Positions 13,849 through 22,451 of a DNA stretch of 24,216 bases are shown here, piece after piece. How positions within the stretch are numbered: the first letter of the stretch is position 1; each line of letters opens with the position of its first letter. This DNA comes from a virus: positions 1-24,216 of the IMG/VR virus record IMGVR_UViG_3300020469_003402. One strand, given 5' to 3'. Both the position numbers and the translations under genes were made by a program. The notes under the pieces are model-generated. The model was not told where the DNA came from and ran no database searches. It saw nothing but the letters and a program-made list of their open reading frames with translations.

Positions 13849-13877
13849 ATTATATTATATTAATTTACAAAAGTCAA
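13849..13877 (-). promoter_or_regulatory. Sigma-70 promoter before the gp62-like gene
   Basis: TTGACT (13877-13872), a 17-base spacer and TATAAT (13854-13849) on the minus strand. The -35 box lies in the last codons of the upstream gene. TATAAT ends 5 bases before ATG 13843, exactly the geometry of the primase promoter, so transcription should start in the ATG. Confidence 0.8.
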
Positions 13878-14361
13878 TTATTTCTGTTTGTTTTGATACT
13901 TCTTTAATAAAAAATGCGCACAATGGTTCAGGTTCATCATTTAAAGGTACTGATAAAAGTTGTCCATTTTTCACTTTAGGAAAATACCATTTTACATCAT
14001 TGTAAAAATTTGTAACTTTAATTTCAGCATAATCAGCTTTTACACTACGTAATGGATTGAATAAGAAAGCATCAAATCCCCTGTCGTTTAAACTAGTCAA
14101 TGGTAAAATTTCCAAATCTTTACCAGTATGCCTACACCCTACAGCAATATGCCAATCAACAGGCATTACTAATTCATGTTCACCTATACGCAGCACAATA
14201 GCTGGCATATTAAATGATTCTAAAAATATCAAAGGTATGAAGAAAAAATCTGGATCTTGTGGATCACTGTTATCTAAAACACTGAATCTAAAATCATCTT
14301 CTATTTCTTCAGGTAAATTATTTAAATGATAACTTGTGTTATCTAGTGTAAGTATACGCAT
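13855..14361 (-). CDS. Conserved phage protein downstream of uvsW, unknown function
   Basis: A 168-residue protein beginning MRILTLDNTSYHLNNLPEEI. The text is globular, mixed alpha/beta, with LRIGEHELVMPVDWHIAVG and PLTSLNDRGFDAFLFNPLRS in the middle, and no metal or nucleotide motif that I recognise. I recall relatives with the same MPxDW and SLNDRGFxAxxFNP pattern in marine T4-like phages, without a function. ATG 14361 is chosen because AGGA lies 5 bases upstream; the frame is open to an ATG at 14394, which overlaps uvsW and has no such site. It follows uvsW by 16 bases and probably shares its transcript. Confidence 0.8.
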   Translation of the reverse strand: MRILTLDNTSYHLNNLPEEIEDDFRFSVLDNSDPQDPDFFFIPLIFLESFNMPAIVLRIGEHELVMPVDWHIAVGCRHTGKDLEILPLTSLNDRGFDAFLFNPLRSVKADYAEIKVTNFYNDVKWYFPKVKNGQLLSVPLNDEPEPLCAFFIKEVSKQTEIIDFCKLI

Positions 14362-14377
14362 TTTATTCCTATTAAAA

Positions 14378-15844
14378 TTATTTTTGCCAATCAATCTTTT
14401 CTATTGTAAATGGATATTCAGCTTGTTTATAAAATTTTTTCCTTTCTGTAATATGTTTTTTTGCAAATTTACACGTACTCGTAATATCCCATATTTGTAC
14501 AAAATCTTTATCTTTTGCCTTACGGATACCCCTACCAATTGATTGAATCACCCGAACAAATGATTTTCCAGGTTCCAACAACACTAAATTAAAAATACGC
14601 GGTATATTTATTCCAACTGCCGCTACACCATATGTAGCAATAATTACCATATTTGTTGCGTCTTGTACTTCGTCATAAGTTGATGTTCTATCTTTTAATT
14701 TAACATCACCATTTATAAAAATAGAATTAGGAATTGCTTCTGATAATTTTTCACCTGCGCTTATCCTATCGACTAGTATAAGAGTATTTCCACTTTCTTT
14801 TATATTCCTAAGAGTTGTTGCAATATATTTAATTCTTTCGTCGTTAGTTACAAGATATTTTAATTCAGATTGATAATCTTTATGCACTTGTGTATCTAAT
14901 AATTGTAAAATATTTACATGACAGTTAGAAAGAACTCCTTTGTCTTGTAATTCTTTAGCAGTTATCTTTCCTATAACTGGTCCTATGCTGCTTAATAAAG
15001 CTTCAAATTCAAAACTTTCTTTTGGTATTGTACCAGTTAATCCCCATCGTATGGGAGCATTTTTAAGATTTTTAGTCAACAAGTTTTTTAAAATTTCAGC
15101 CTTTGCTTGATGCACTTCGTCAATTATTACTGTTTTTACATTGTCTAAAAATTCAGCTAGGGTTAAGATAGATGTGCCATCCTTTGCTTTTTTATCTAAA
15201 ACATTTAAGCTTTGCCATGTACATATTGTATGTGTTTTATTTAAATCCTTCCTGTCACCAAAGTAAACACCAACATCAAGATTACAATTTTTATAATCTG
15301 TTTCTGTCTGGGTGACTAATGATTTGTTTGGCACTATTACTAAACTACGACCATACTGTTCTGTAATATGACTTAACGTGGCAGTGGTAATAGTTTTACC
15401 TGCACCGGTGGCTATTTCCTGTAACGATTGTGGATTTTCTAAAAAATTGTTGATTGCTGTTACCTGATAATCACGTAGTACTATATGCTCACCTGCAGCC
15501 ACATGTCCACTTGGCCATTTGACATTTTGATCCTTCCAATAATCACACGTTATTTTAGGAAATTCAATATTTATTGTTTGTCTTTTATCAATTACATCTA
15601 CAATATCTACATTGTTGTTTTGTAATATTTCTGAAATAGTATCTAAATGGTTAACATAGCCTGTACCTCCAATACTAAAAAAAGGAATTTTACCATCCCA
15701 TCTGCCAAGTTTGTAAGTCGGCATGTATCGTGCGTATGGTACTTCAAATTTTAATTTATTTGCTATTTTTCTACGTATATCAATATCAAGACCAATTAAT
15801 TTTATGTTTACTTCATCTTCTATTATTAGCTTGCAAGTTTTCAT
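14378..15844 (-). CDS. uvsW: UvsW-type RNA-DNA/branch-migration helicase
   Basis: A 488-residue SF2 helicase with the UvsW plan. A short N-terminal domain (about 1-100) precedes the motor: motif I IATGAGKT (144-151), Ia VPNKSLVTQT (171-180), II DEVH (242-245), III LTGT (269-272), IV LILVDR (355-360), V YGVAAVGINIPR (405-416) and VI QSIGRGIRK (434-442). In T4, UvsW unwinds R-loops and moves branched DNA, switching replication from origin to recombination mode. Length fits T4 UvsW (about 500). Its ATG overlaps the stop of the upstream unknown gene (ATGA), suggesting coupled synthesis with that protein. Confidence 0.95.
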   Translation of the reverse strand: MKTCKLIIEDEVNIKLIGLDIDIRRKIANKLKFEVPYARYMPTYKLGRWDGKIPFFSIGGTGYVNHLDTISEILQNNNVDIVDVIDKRQTINIEFPKITCDYWKDQNVKWPSGHVAAGEHIVLRDYQVTAINNFLENPQSLQEIATGAGKTITTATLSHITEQYGRSLVIVPNKSLVTQTETDYKNCNLDVGVYFGDRKDLNKTHTICTWQSLNVLDKKAKDGTSILTLAEFLDNVKTVIIDEVHQAKAEILKNLLTKNLKNAPIRWGLTGTIPKESFEFEALLSSIGPVIGKITAKELQDKGVLSNCHVNILQLLDTQVHKDYQSELKYLVTNDERIKYIATTLRNIKESGNTLILVDRISAGEKLSEAIPNSIFINGDVKLKDRTSTYDEVQDATNMVIIATYGVAAVGINIPRIFNLVLLEPGKSFVRVIQSIGRGIRKAKDKDFVQIWDITSTCKFAKKHITERKKFYKQAEYPFTIEKIDWQK

Positions 15845-17118
15845 TCTATTAACTCTATTGGATTTGATACAGAATATGGAGGTAAATTATCATAATATAT
15901 TACTAAATCACAGCCCTGTGTAAACAATTGTACATGAGTGCTACATCTATAGCAATCTAAAATTACTACAGATTGCGGATGCCAATTACTTTCTAGTAAA
16001 GGTTTTGGTAATTTAGTACTATTAATATATACGACATCAACATTGTGTGTTGAAAAATTTGAATTTAGGTGTTGATTTTTAATATAATTATTAAAATCTA
16101 TATTTTCTTCTGTAGAATTATCTAATCTAAATAATACACTTGTGTTTACCTTAGTTGTCTTAAGTTCTTCTTGTATAATTTGATTTGCATCATACAATTG
16201 CGTTCGCACATTAATATCTTTAAAATGCTTAGAATTTTTATCTCTTAATATAAACAATACTGGTAGACGATCAAGAGAAACTAAACTTCTAATTATATTC
16301 CTTAAAGAATAATCTATATTCTTAATAAAAATTTGTCTAGATTTACGTTGTACTATTTGTTTTGTTAGTCTATCATAGTATGATAATTCTTGCTGTAATG
16401 TTTCTTTATCAAAATGTTGTAATCCTAAAATATCTTTCCTATCCATATATTTTACTATGGTTTCTCTGGCTGGTAAACCTAGATTTTTTACTGCGTAATT
16501 ATATGCACTGGGTGAAATATTTTTTAATTTAAAATTATAAATTCCTGGTAAGAACAATGATGAATTATCGTATATAGATTTGATGTTATTATAATATTCT
16601 GTTATTTCTGGATCTATTTCAAAATTACAATCTTTTAATTTATCAACAATACAAAAAACATTTTTTTCTGTGAAACGCAAATAGTGTGTTTTAGTTTTAG
16701 AATTATATCCTGAAGCTCCCTGTTGTAATGATTTTATAAGATCAATATGTTTGATCATTTTTTTACTGAAAGGGAATCTAATAGCTAACATTTTTACTTC
16801 AGTAGCAGCATGAAACAAATCTTCATAACTGGTTTGAATAACTAGTTGTATAGTTTTAGATCTGTTTATAATTCTATATTCTTGTTTAACAATATCAATA
16901 TCATTGCAAAAATTTGTGTAACCAAGTTCTAGCCATTCTTGTTTAAATTCTAATAATTTCTTTTTTGCTAAAAGGTGTTGACGATCGGTCATTGCAATAT
17001 GCTTTTTAGCTTGATTTGCTAAACTATACAGCAATTTTTTGTCTTCAGTTTTTATAGGAATTTTAGGATTATTCTCTTGTGAATCTACTAAAATTATAAG
17101 ATAATCTTCTACTGTCAT
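15841..17118 (-). CDS. Unknown 425-residue protein coupled to uvsW
   Basis: I do not recognise this protein. It is rich in Lys, Asn and Ile. Its second half has alternating hydrophobic strands and helices: RLPVLFILRDKN (about 277), TSVLFRLDNS (about 322), HNVDVVYINSTKLPKPLLES (about 357) and VVILDCYRCSTHV (about 383), ending CDLVIYYDNLPPYSV. This rhythm resembles the second RecA-like domain of an SF2 helicase, but there is no Walker A or DEAH motif, so it may be a catalytically dead relative or an unrelated alpha/beta protein. Its stop overlaps the uvsW start by 4 bases, which suggests a physical or functional partner of UvsW. A promoter-like sequence lies upstream. No clear ribosome site precedes ATG 17118. 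Confidence 0.75.
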   Translation of the reverse strand: MTVEDYLIILVDSQENNPKIPIKTEDKKLLYSLANQAKKHIAMTDRQHLLAKKKLLEFKQEWLELGYTNFCNDIDIVKQEYRIINRSKTIQLVIQTSYEDLFHAATEVKMLAIRFPFSKKMIKHIDLIKSLQQGASGYNSKTKTHYLRFTEKNVFCIVDKLKDCNFEIDPEITEYYNNIKSIYDNSSLFLPGIYNFKLKNISPSAYNYAVKNLGLPARETIVKYMDRKDILGLQHFDKETLQQELSYYDRLTKQIVQRKSRQIFIKNIDYSLRNIIRSLVSLDRLPVLFILRDKNSKHFKDINVRTQLYDANQIIQEELKTTKVNTSVLFRLDNSTEENIDFNNYIKNQHLNSNFSTHNVDVVYINSTKLPKPLLESNWHPQSVVILDCYRCSTHVQLFTQGCDLVIYYDNLPPYSVSNPIELIE

Positions 17119-17141
17119 AACAATACCATATTTTATATAAT

Positions 17142-17170
17142 ATTATAACACTTTACAAATAAGAAATCAA
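17142..17170 (-). promoter_or_regulatory. Sigma-70 promoter candidate for the uvsW unit
   Basis: The minus strand has TTGATT (17170-17165), a 17-base spacer and TATAAT (17147-17142). The -10 matches exactly, the -35 four of six. The predicted RNA start is at about 17135, giving a leader of about 17 bases before ATG 17118. The -35 lies in the last codons of the glycosyltransferase gene. Confidence 0.55.
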
Positions 17171-18016
17171 CCTAGAAAGTGGATATCCTGTTGAAATTTC
17201 ATCTGCTGTCCATTCAGTAAAGCTTATTTTTTTAAGCCATTCTTCTCTATCAGGGTGTATTGGTTGTTCAATGTGTTCGAATGTTTGATTGCTTACTGGC
17301 CATGCTAAACTTTTTTTATTAACAAAAATTGGAACTCCTGCTATAGCTGCTAGTGTACCAGGATTACTAGAATAATTTACAACAGTTGAAATATTTGTTA
17401 AATCAAAATCATAATCATCATAAGTATCTTTTAACTTTACAGGTTGCTGTAACGTGATATTTTTATGATGTTTTATATGTTTTTTATCTATAGGACATCT
17501 TGGATGTGGTCTTATAATTATATTCTGATTTGAATATTTCCTAATTTCAACAATGGTGTTGTTTACCCATGCATCCATATGCAATGGTGAATCCCATTGC
17601 ATACTACTTCTGTGTTGACCTGCAATGAGTATAGCACCTTGTTTGTGATGCCAAGGTTTTAAAGATAATTTTAGTTTGGAAATCCTACTTTCATCGATGT
17701 CGTAAGTACCGTAACAGGCAGAACCGGTTATTCCATTAACAGCCATCTTCCATGTATGACCTCTTGCGAAAGCACCAACTTCTAAAACAATTATGTTTTT
17801 ATTTTGTTGTTTGGCACGATTCCATATTTCTAAATTACCTTGCATTCGACCACGTAATAAAACACTCCAAATTACATGTACGTCTGCTGATAAACTATTA
17901 TGTATACATTTATAACCTAACCTATTAGCGCCCATTTGAAAAGCATCAAAAACAGGTTTGCTATTCAATGCTCCAAATTTAGACCATAAACTAAATGTTT
18001 TGCCAGTATGGTTCAT
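17153..18016 (-). CDS. GT-B-like (capsule-synthesis type) glycosyltransferase
   Basis: A 287-residue protein, one of four related domains in this cassette. The shared block reads KYSNQNIIIRPHPRC (160-174), then NYSSNPGTLAAIAGVPIFVN (214-233), then a C-terminal W-x-x-D-E-I-x-x-G. RPHP followed by a Ser-rich loop and a (T/A)-x-(A/E)-A-x-x-G-(V/I)-P strand is the donor-sugar half of GT-B folds such as capsule polysaccharide synthesis proteins. The N-terminal half has HVIWSVLLRGR and IIVLEVGAFARG (75-86). The acceptor and sugar are unknown. Its start overlaps the upstream GT-A gene by 26 bases, with only a weak ribosome site. It is the last gene of the cassette. Confidence 0.7.
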   Translation of the reverse strand: MNHTGKTFSLWSKFGALNSKPVFDAFQMGANRLGYKCIHNSLSADVHVIWSVLLRGRMQGNLEIWNRAKQQNKNIIVLEVGAFARGHTWKMAVNGITGSACYGTYDIDESRISKLKLSLKPWHHKQGAILIAGQHRSSMQWDSPLHMDAWVNNTIVEIRKYSNQNIIIRPHPRCPIDKKHIKHHKNITLQQPVKLKDTYDDYDFDLTNISTVVNYSSNPGTLAAIAGVPIFVNKKSLAWPVSNQTFEHIEQPIHPDREEWLKKISFTEWTADEISTGYPLSRLISYL

Positions 18017-18836
18017 TTCTTAACACACTTAAATCTCGTCTAGCACTTTTCTTTGTAGCCTTCCTTGCTCCTTTTAGATGATCAATCCATGTGCCTAAAA
18101 TACAGTTTATAATCGGATGGCCTCCTCCTCCAGTTTTTGCAGTAGCCAAAGAAAGATTTTCTGTATAATCAAAATAATTTGGATTTTGTTTTTTAAATTT
18201 ATCTAGAACATGTCCGAACACATAACTATCGTGCCATTCTTCTAATTTGAATATACCTTGTTCAGCATTTTCATACATAGCTTCGAATTCCTGTAAGAAT
18301 TTCCTACAAGTGCTATCATTAAGGTTTAGTCCATAAAAACCACATTCGGGCCAGGTCTGAGCAGTTTTACCTCTACCTACATAAGTAATCCATTTGTCTT
18401 TTGGCAATAAAGCTGCAAAATCATTGTACGCCCAATCATTATGCACAAAGGTATCAGCATCCATCCATATACACCAGTCGCTACAATGATTTGCTGTTTC
18501 AAATATTGCATAAACTTTGTTTGCAAATCTTACAGCATCCCATTTAAATTCTTTGTGCCAATCTTTTGGCCTCTTTGCTTTGATATGATCAGGAGGAATA
18601 CCATTAGCATATAAAACATTTTTATACCGTTTTTTAAATGCTTTTAGTTTTGGTAAAGATTCTGCAGCATTTAAAATTGTAATCTGCTCTTTATTTTCCA
18701 AATTTGGATTACAATTTTCTGCATAGCATATTAATTTAATTTTATTATCAACTCTTGTTGTAAAAGAATCCAAAAACCTTTGTCCATACAGTGTCAATCC
18801 TTCCTGATTAAACGTAGTAACAACAGTAATATTCAT
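17991..18836 (-). CDS. GT-A-type glycosyltransferase
   Basis: A 281-residue protein, MNITVVTTFNQEGL at the start. It has a GT-A nucleotide-sugar site: WCIWMDADTFVH, with the DxD pair Asp126 and Asp128, and later ECGFYGLNLND and EEWHDSYVFGHVL. Relatives transfer a sugar from a UDP- or GDP-sugar using a metal held by DxD. ATG 18836 is chosen because it overlaps the upstream TGA (ATGA) with AGGA 7 bases before it; an ATG at 18860 lies inside the upstream gene. Acceptor unknown. It is likely translated together with its neighbours. Confidence 0.75.
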   Translation of the reverse strand: MNITVVTTFNQEGLTLYGQRFLDSFTTRVDNKIKLICYAENCNPNLENKEQITILNAAESLPKLKAFKKRYKNVLYANGIPPDHIKAKRPKDWHKEFKWDAVRFANKVYAIFETANHCSDWCIWMDADTFVHNDWAYNDFAALLPKDKWITYVGRGKTAQTWPECGFYGLNLNDSTCRKFLQEFEAMYENAEQGIFKLEEWHDSYVFGHVLDKFKKQNPNYFDYTENLSLATAKTGGGGHPIINCILGTWIDHLKGARKATKKSARRDLSVLRNEPYWQNI

Positions 18837-19759
18837 ATATATTTCCTTACGTGTTTCCAATATGATCCGTTTTCTATTTCCTCAAAATTCCAATGAAAGG
18901 TTGCAAGTCTATTTAACCATCTGTGCCTATCAAACTGCATAGGATTTTCTATCTCTGAAAAATCAAGATTTGATACTTCTGCACACTGACTATGTAATGG
19001 ATCAGTGATATATGCATTATAACCACAAATAATCGGTCCAACAATTGAACTACTGTTATGATTTACTACTGCATAACAATCTAACAAATCTTTTTCTATA
19101 GTGGTATTTAAATCCGTTATAAATGTATTATTAAATTTTTTTACAATCGAATTAAAAAATTTCCAACATTCGCGGGTGTTCTTATCTTTAGGATGAAATC
19201 TAATACGGATAGGTCTATCTGTATGTGTTCGGATTCTTAAACATGTAGATTCAAACCAAGATAGCAAAGATAGTTTTCCCATACTCCAACCTTTATCTCT
19301 TTGTGCACAAATCAATATATGGGCTCCTCCTTTTTTATAATCTTGGATTTTTAAATTAAGATCTTTTGATATCTGTTGCCATCTTGTATGATTAGGTTCG
19401 CTATCAAAATACATACCTGTATTGGGAAATACACCATTAAAACTATAACGTAGATAATGCAACGGTTCATTCGCAGGATTTGCGTACAGGAATAAATTAC
19501 TATCTGAAGTGCACACATGACTATTTTGGGTTCTGTTTATCACTCGTTGCCTAAGATCAAGATGTGGTAATTGTTTACCTTTTTCATGTTGCCAGCCCTG
19601 TATTAAACCAATATCTGCATCTATAAGATCAAATCCATCGTGAATTACTCCTGTATCACCAACAGCGTTTACACCTTGGACAAATTTCTTCAACATAGTT
19701 TTTTTTTCATAACTATTATTTAATCTTGGCAATACCTTTGAGTAACTGACTACTTTCAC
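18833..19759 (-). CDS. GT-B-like glycosyltransferase with GTG start
   Basis: A protein of 308 residues from GTG 19759. The shared block is THTDRPIRIRFHPKD (178-192), then AVVNHNSSSIVGPIICGYN (230-248), then W-N-F-E-E-I-x-x-G-x-x-W-x-H-V at the end. I chose GTG 19759 because it overlaps the upstream stop (GTGA) and GGAG lies 9 bases before it. An ATG at 19813 would place 18 residues inside the upstream gene. The first 65 residues include HDGFDLIDADIGLIQGW. It is related to the proteins at 17153, 21510 and the C-terminal half of 19756. The start HNSSS replaces the RPHP-linked SSNS loop of its cousins, so the sugar specificity may differ. Confidence 0.7.
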   Translation of the reverse strand: MKVVSYSKVLPRLNNSYEKKTMLKKFVQGVNAVGDTGVIHDGFDLIDADIGLIQGWQHEKGKQLPHLDLRQRVINRTQNSHVCTSDSNLFLYANPANEPLHYLRYSFNGVFPNTGMYFDSEPNHTRWQQISKDLNLKIQDYKKGGAHILICAQRDKGWSMGKLSLLSWFESTCLRIRTHTDRPIRIRFHPKDKNTRECWKFFNSIVKKFNNTFITDLNTTIEKDLLDCYAVVNHNSSSIVGPIICGYNAYITDPLHSQCAEVSNLDFSEIENPMQFDRHRWLNRLATFHWNFEEIENGSYWKHVRKYI

Positions 19760-21474
19760 TGAACATGGCTCCAAGCAAAGCCATTTATCATCTCTTTTCT
19801 TGTAAATTGGCAATAGCTAAGATGACACATTAATGAATACATATCATCTTTACTGGGATAAGTTAGGCATTCTATATTTGCCAAGCTAGTGTTGCATAAC
19901 ATAGAAGCACAATTAGGGCCTAAAGTAATAGCAGGTACACCATTCATTAATGCTTCTAGTGCTGCTATACTGTTATATGTAATAAGGCAATATATATCAT
20001 TTTTTCGTAAAATATTTGGTAACATATTGCTATCGTTGAATCTTTCTGGCCTACTCGGTTTGATTCTAATTTCAATTGGTCTGTCAGTATATGTTTGTAA
20101 TTCTCTTTTAATTTGTTGCACCCATATATCACTTGCTGGTAGGTCAAACAATTTCATGACATTATCACTTGGTGGACACACAAGAACAGTTGTACCTTCT
20201 TTAAATTTATGAAATTTCCAATCTAATAATCTATCATCTGGTCTTTCAATAATAGGTCCCATGTTTTGTAAATTATTTTTAGTAACTCTATGATAACCTT
20301 TTAATTTACTTTTGTCATTTCCAAAATAACCTGTGTCTATATAATAATATTCTCTTTTTGTTTTCCAACAATGATGTAATCCTTCTCTGGTACTTTTACC
20401 AACACCTCGCATAACAATAGGACGTCCTTTTGTTTTTTCTTTTTGCCAATCGCTTAGAATACCACCGCATCCATAAACAAACGCTTGTAAATACTCATCA
20501 TATTTATGTGTAGATTTTGTGTATGTTAAAGCATCATTAAATATCGCAGCTACCTTTGCATATTTTTTTCTAGTTTTTACGTTGACAGTTTCATTTACCA
20601 TAGTAATTGCTTTGGTAGTATTAAATCCATAATATTCTCCATCTGGGTCGATGTATGAATCGCTAACTGCTTTTAACGTGTGTAAAAGCGGATCTTGATA
20701 ACTACAGTCTTCAATAAGTTGGGGCGAAGCTTGTGCTGCATTTAATTTCTTTTTTGTTTTTGTTAATTCATCATGTAGATATTTACGTTCTATCTTATAA
20801 AATTCATTTGCGTATGCACAATCGGCACAATTATCAAACCAAGGACCACCTTCTGTGTAATGTAAAAATTTAGGTGTACCGTCTTTTGGTACATGGTACC
20901 AATTTACTAACCAATTCCATTCATGACTTATTTTTCCTATATCATTATCATGGAGCCAAGAAAATCTATGTAAATATTTGCCATCAATTTTAGGATTATT
21001 CACTAATGACTTTGTAAGTATCTGATTTGAAACATGTCCACAATTAAATAACATCATGCTAGACCAATTTTTCCTAGGATACAAATGTTGGATCTGACCA
21101 TCCATTTTATATCCTTTTCTTGGTGTGTAGTCATGTTGTGCACACATCAAAGCATACTTTTCATTACAATGATCAAACAATTGTTTTATATCAGTAAGAG
21201 CAATAAAGTCGCAATCAACGAACAATGCCCAACCTTTAAAATCGCATAATTCAGGTACTAGAAATCTCGAAAATGTAAATTCAGTGCTAGAAAGTTTATC
21301 TGTATCTCTCCAATATAATCCATTTTTCTTTACATCTTTTAATTTAATCGGTTGTATATCAACAGGCACTGATGCATAGGTCATTATACTTTCTTTACAG
21401 GTGTGGAAAGCAATATGCTCTCTTGAATCATATCCTACAAAAATTTTTAAATCTTCTTGATTTTGTTTTGTCAT
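19756..21474 (-). CDS. Two-domain glycosyltransferase, GT-A fused to GT-B-like
   Basis: This 572-residue protein joins two enzymes. The N-terminal half (about 8-225) is GT8-like: IFVGYDSREHIAF (11-23), STEFTFSRFLVPEL (63-76), ALFVDCDFIALTDI with DCD at 87-89, and HYTEGGPWF (205-213). The C-terminal half (about 330-572) is the GT-B-like family of this cassette: TYTDRPIEIRIKPSRP (461-476), then LITYNSIAALEALMNGVPAI (497-516). The donor-type motif here is KPSRP in place of RPHP. A lysine-rich linker lies near 235-250. There are 35 bases before the next gene upstream and no ribosome site or promoter I trust. It could add two sugars in sequence; both substrates are unknown. Confidence 0.8.
   Translation of the reverse strand: MTKQNQEDLKIFVGYDSREHIAFHTCKESIMTYASVPVDIQPIKLKDVKKNGLYWRDTDKLSSTEFTFSRFLVPELCDFKGWALFVDCDFIALTDIKQLFDHCNEKYALMCAQHDYTPRKGYKMDGQIQHLYPRKNWSSMMLFNCGHVSNQILTKSLVNNPKIDGKYLHRFSWLHDNDIGKISHEWNWLVNWYHVPKDGTPKFLHYTEGGPWFDNCADCAYANEFYKIERKYLHDELTKTKKKLNAAQASPQLIEDCSYQDPLLHTLKAVSDSYIDPDGEYYGFNTTKAITMVNETVNVKTRKKYAKVAAIFNDALTYTKSTHKYDEYLQAFVYGCGGILSDWQKEKTKGRPIVMRGVGKSTREGLHHCWKTKREYYYIDTGYFGNDKSKLKGYHRVTKNNLQNMGPIIERPDDRLLDWKFHKFKEGTTVLVCPPSDNVMKLFDLPASDIWVQQIKRELQTYTDRPIEIRIKPSRPERFNDSNMLPNILRKNDIYCLITYNSIAALEALMNGVPAITLGPNCASMLCNTSLANIECLTYPSKDDMYSLMCHLSYCQFTRKEMINGFAWSHVQ
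19769..19772 (-). promoter_or_regulatory. Ribosome binding site setting a GTG start
   Basis: GGAG on the minus strand, 9 bases before GTG 19759. With the GTGA overlap it decides the start of the GT-B-like gene ending at 18833. Confidence 0.6.
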
Positions 21475-21509
21475 TTATTTTTTTAAAAGATGTTTAAACG
21501 ATTACCCAT

Positions 21510-22451
21510 TTATTGCTTCTTTTGTAGTCCAATCGTTCTTAAATGTTGCCACATATCACCATTTGCAACTTCTTCGTTATTCCATATAGTGTATGATATC
21601 ATGTTACACCAAGTACTTATGTCTATGTTATAGTCTAGTTGTTCGATTTTTGATAAACATTTATGTCCTATATCATATGCAGAGGAAGTACTACTTAATG
21701 TAAATATTGGTATTCCTTTTTCAATTGCTTCTACACAACTGTTGCTACTGAAAGTTACTACACAGTATGCATTTTTAAAATCTTCTTGTAAGCCTGTTCC
21801 GCCATTAAGTGTTGTTGTAGAATTAAAATTTTTGCTTATACTAACGTTTTTGTAAATGTCATTTATAAGTTTTTCTTCTTTATATAATTTTGTTGTGCCA
21901 AGAGGATGTGGACGTATAACAATATTTCTATCAGTGTACTTACGTATTTCTTTTATTTGATCTATAATATAATTATCAAAAGATTTATAACCTGCATTAT
22001 ACATTTCTATTAATGCACTGTCGCCTTCGAGCTGTCCCATAATTAAAATATTATCTCCAGGACTATTCCAATTAATAAAATTAAGATTGTTTTCTTTTTT
22101 TATTTTTAACCAACGACTATTGTCTACATGGTTATTATTAAATTCTCCAATACCATTTTTGTAACTAGTCCAACCCCATCTTCGATAATTTGGTAGTTGG
22201 CGCATTGCGCCTTCTTCACATACAAGAAAAGGTAACTGTGTATTCAGCACATGTTTATATGCATCAGCTTTTTCTTGTCTATTATATTTGAGATATGGAT
22301 TGTAAATATTAAATTGTACAAAACAATTTGTGTTATATTCTTTATCTGCTACATATTTTGTAGCAATATATTTGTCATTATGATGTCTAACTCCTTGATC
22401 AAATTGTTCAAGTTTCCTTTTTACTATTTGTTTAAAACCAGTTATAATCAT
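21510..22451 (-). CDS. GT-B-like (capsule-synthesis type) glycosyltransferase
   Basis: A 313-residue protein with the shared block at 171-185 (KYTDRNIVIRPHPLG), then CVVTFSSNSCVEAIEKGIPI (230-249), then WNNEEVANGDMWQHLR at the end. The N-terminal half has LVCEEGAMRQLPNYRRWGW (77-95). RPHP plus SSNSCVEAI is typical of KpsC/KpsS-like and related capsule or surface-sugar enzymes. Its start overlaps the GT25 stop by 4 bases (ATGA). Of the four copies this looks closest to the cellular family, with the RPHP motif and Ser loop intact. The sugar and acceptor are unknown. Confidence 0.75.
   Translation of the reverse strand: MIITGFKQIVKRKLEQFDQGVRHHNDKYIATKYVADKEYNTNCFVQFNIYNPYLKYNRQEKADAYKHVLNTQLPFLVCEEGAMRQLPNYRRWGWTSYKNGIGEFNNNHVDNSRWLKIKKENNLNFINWNSPGDNILIMGQLEGDSALIEMYNAGYKSFDNYIIDQIKEIRKYTDRNIVIRPHPLGTTKLYKEEKLINDIYKNVSISKNFNSTTTLNGGTGLQEDFKNAYCVVTFSSNSCVEAIEKGIPIFTLSSTSSAYDIGHKCLSKIEQLDYNIDISTWCNMISYTIWNNEEVANGDMWQHLRTIGLQKKQ

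Noticed and set aside
14600-14615. Late-box match inside uvsW
   Set aside because: It lies within a coding sequence, not upstream of any gene start; used only as a sign of chance frequency.
18837-18860. Upstream ATG for the GT-A gene
   Set aside because: It is inside the previous gene; ATG 18836 forms ATGA with the stop and has AGGA 7 bases before it.
19760-19813. ATG start 18 residues upstream for the GT-B-like gene
   Set aside because: It lies inside the fused glycosyltransferase gene; GTG 19759 has GGAG at the right distance and a GTGA overlap.
19889-20212. 107-codon plus-strand open frame
   Set aside because: Antisense to the C-terminal GT-B-like domain of the fusion; no start signals.
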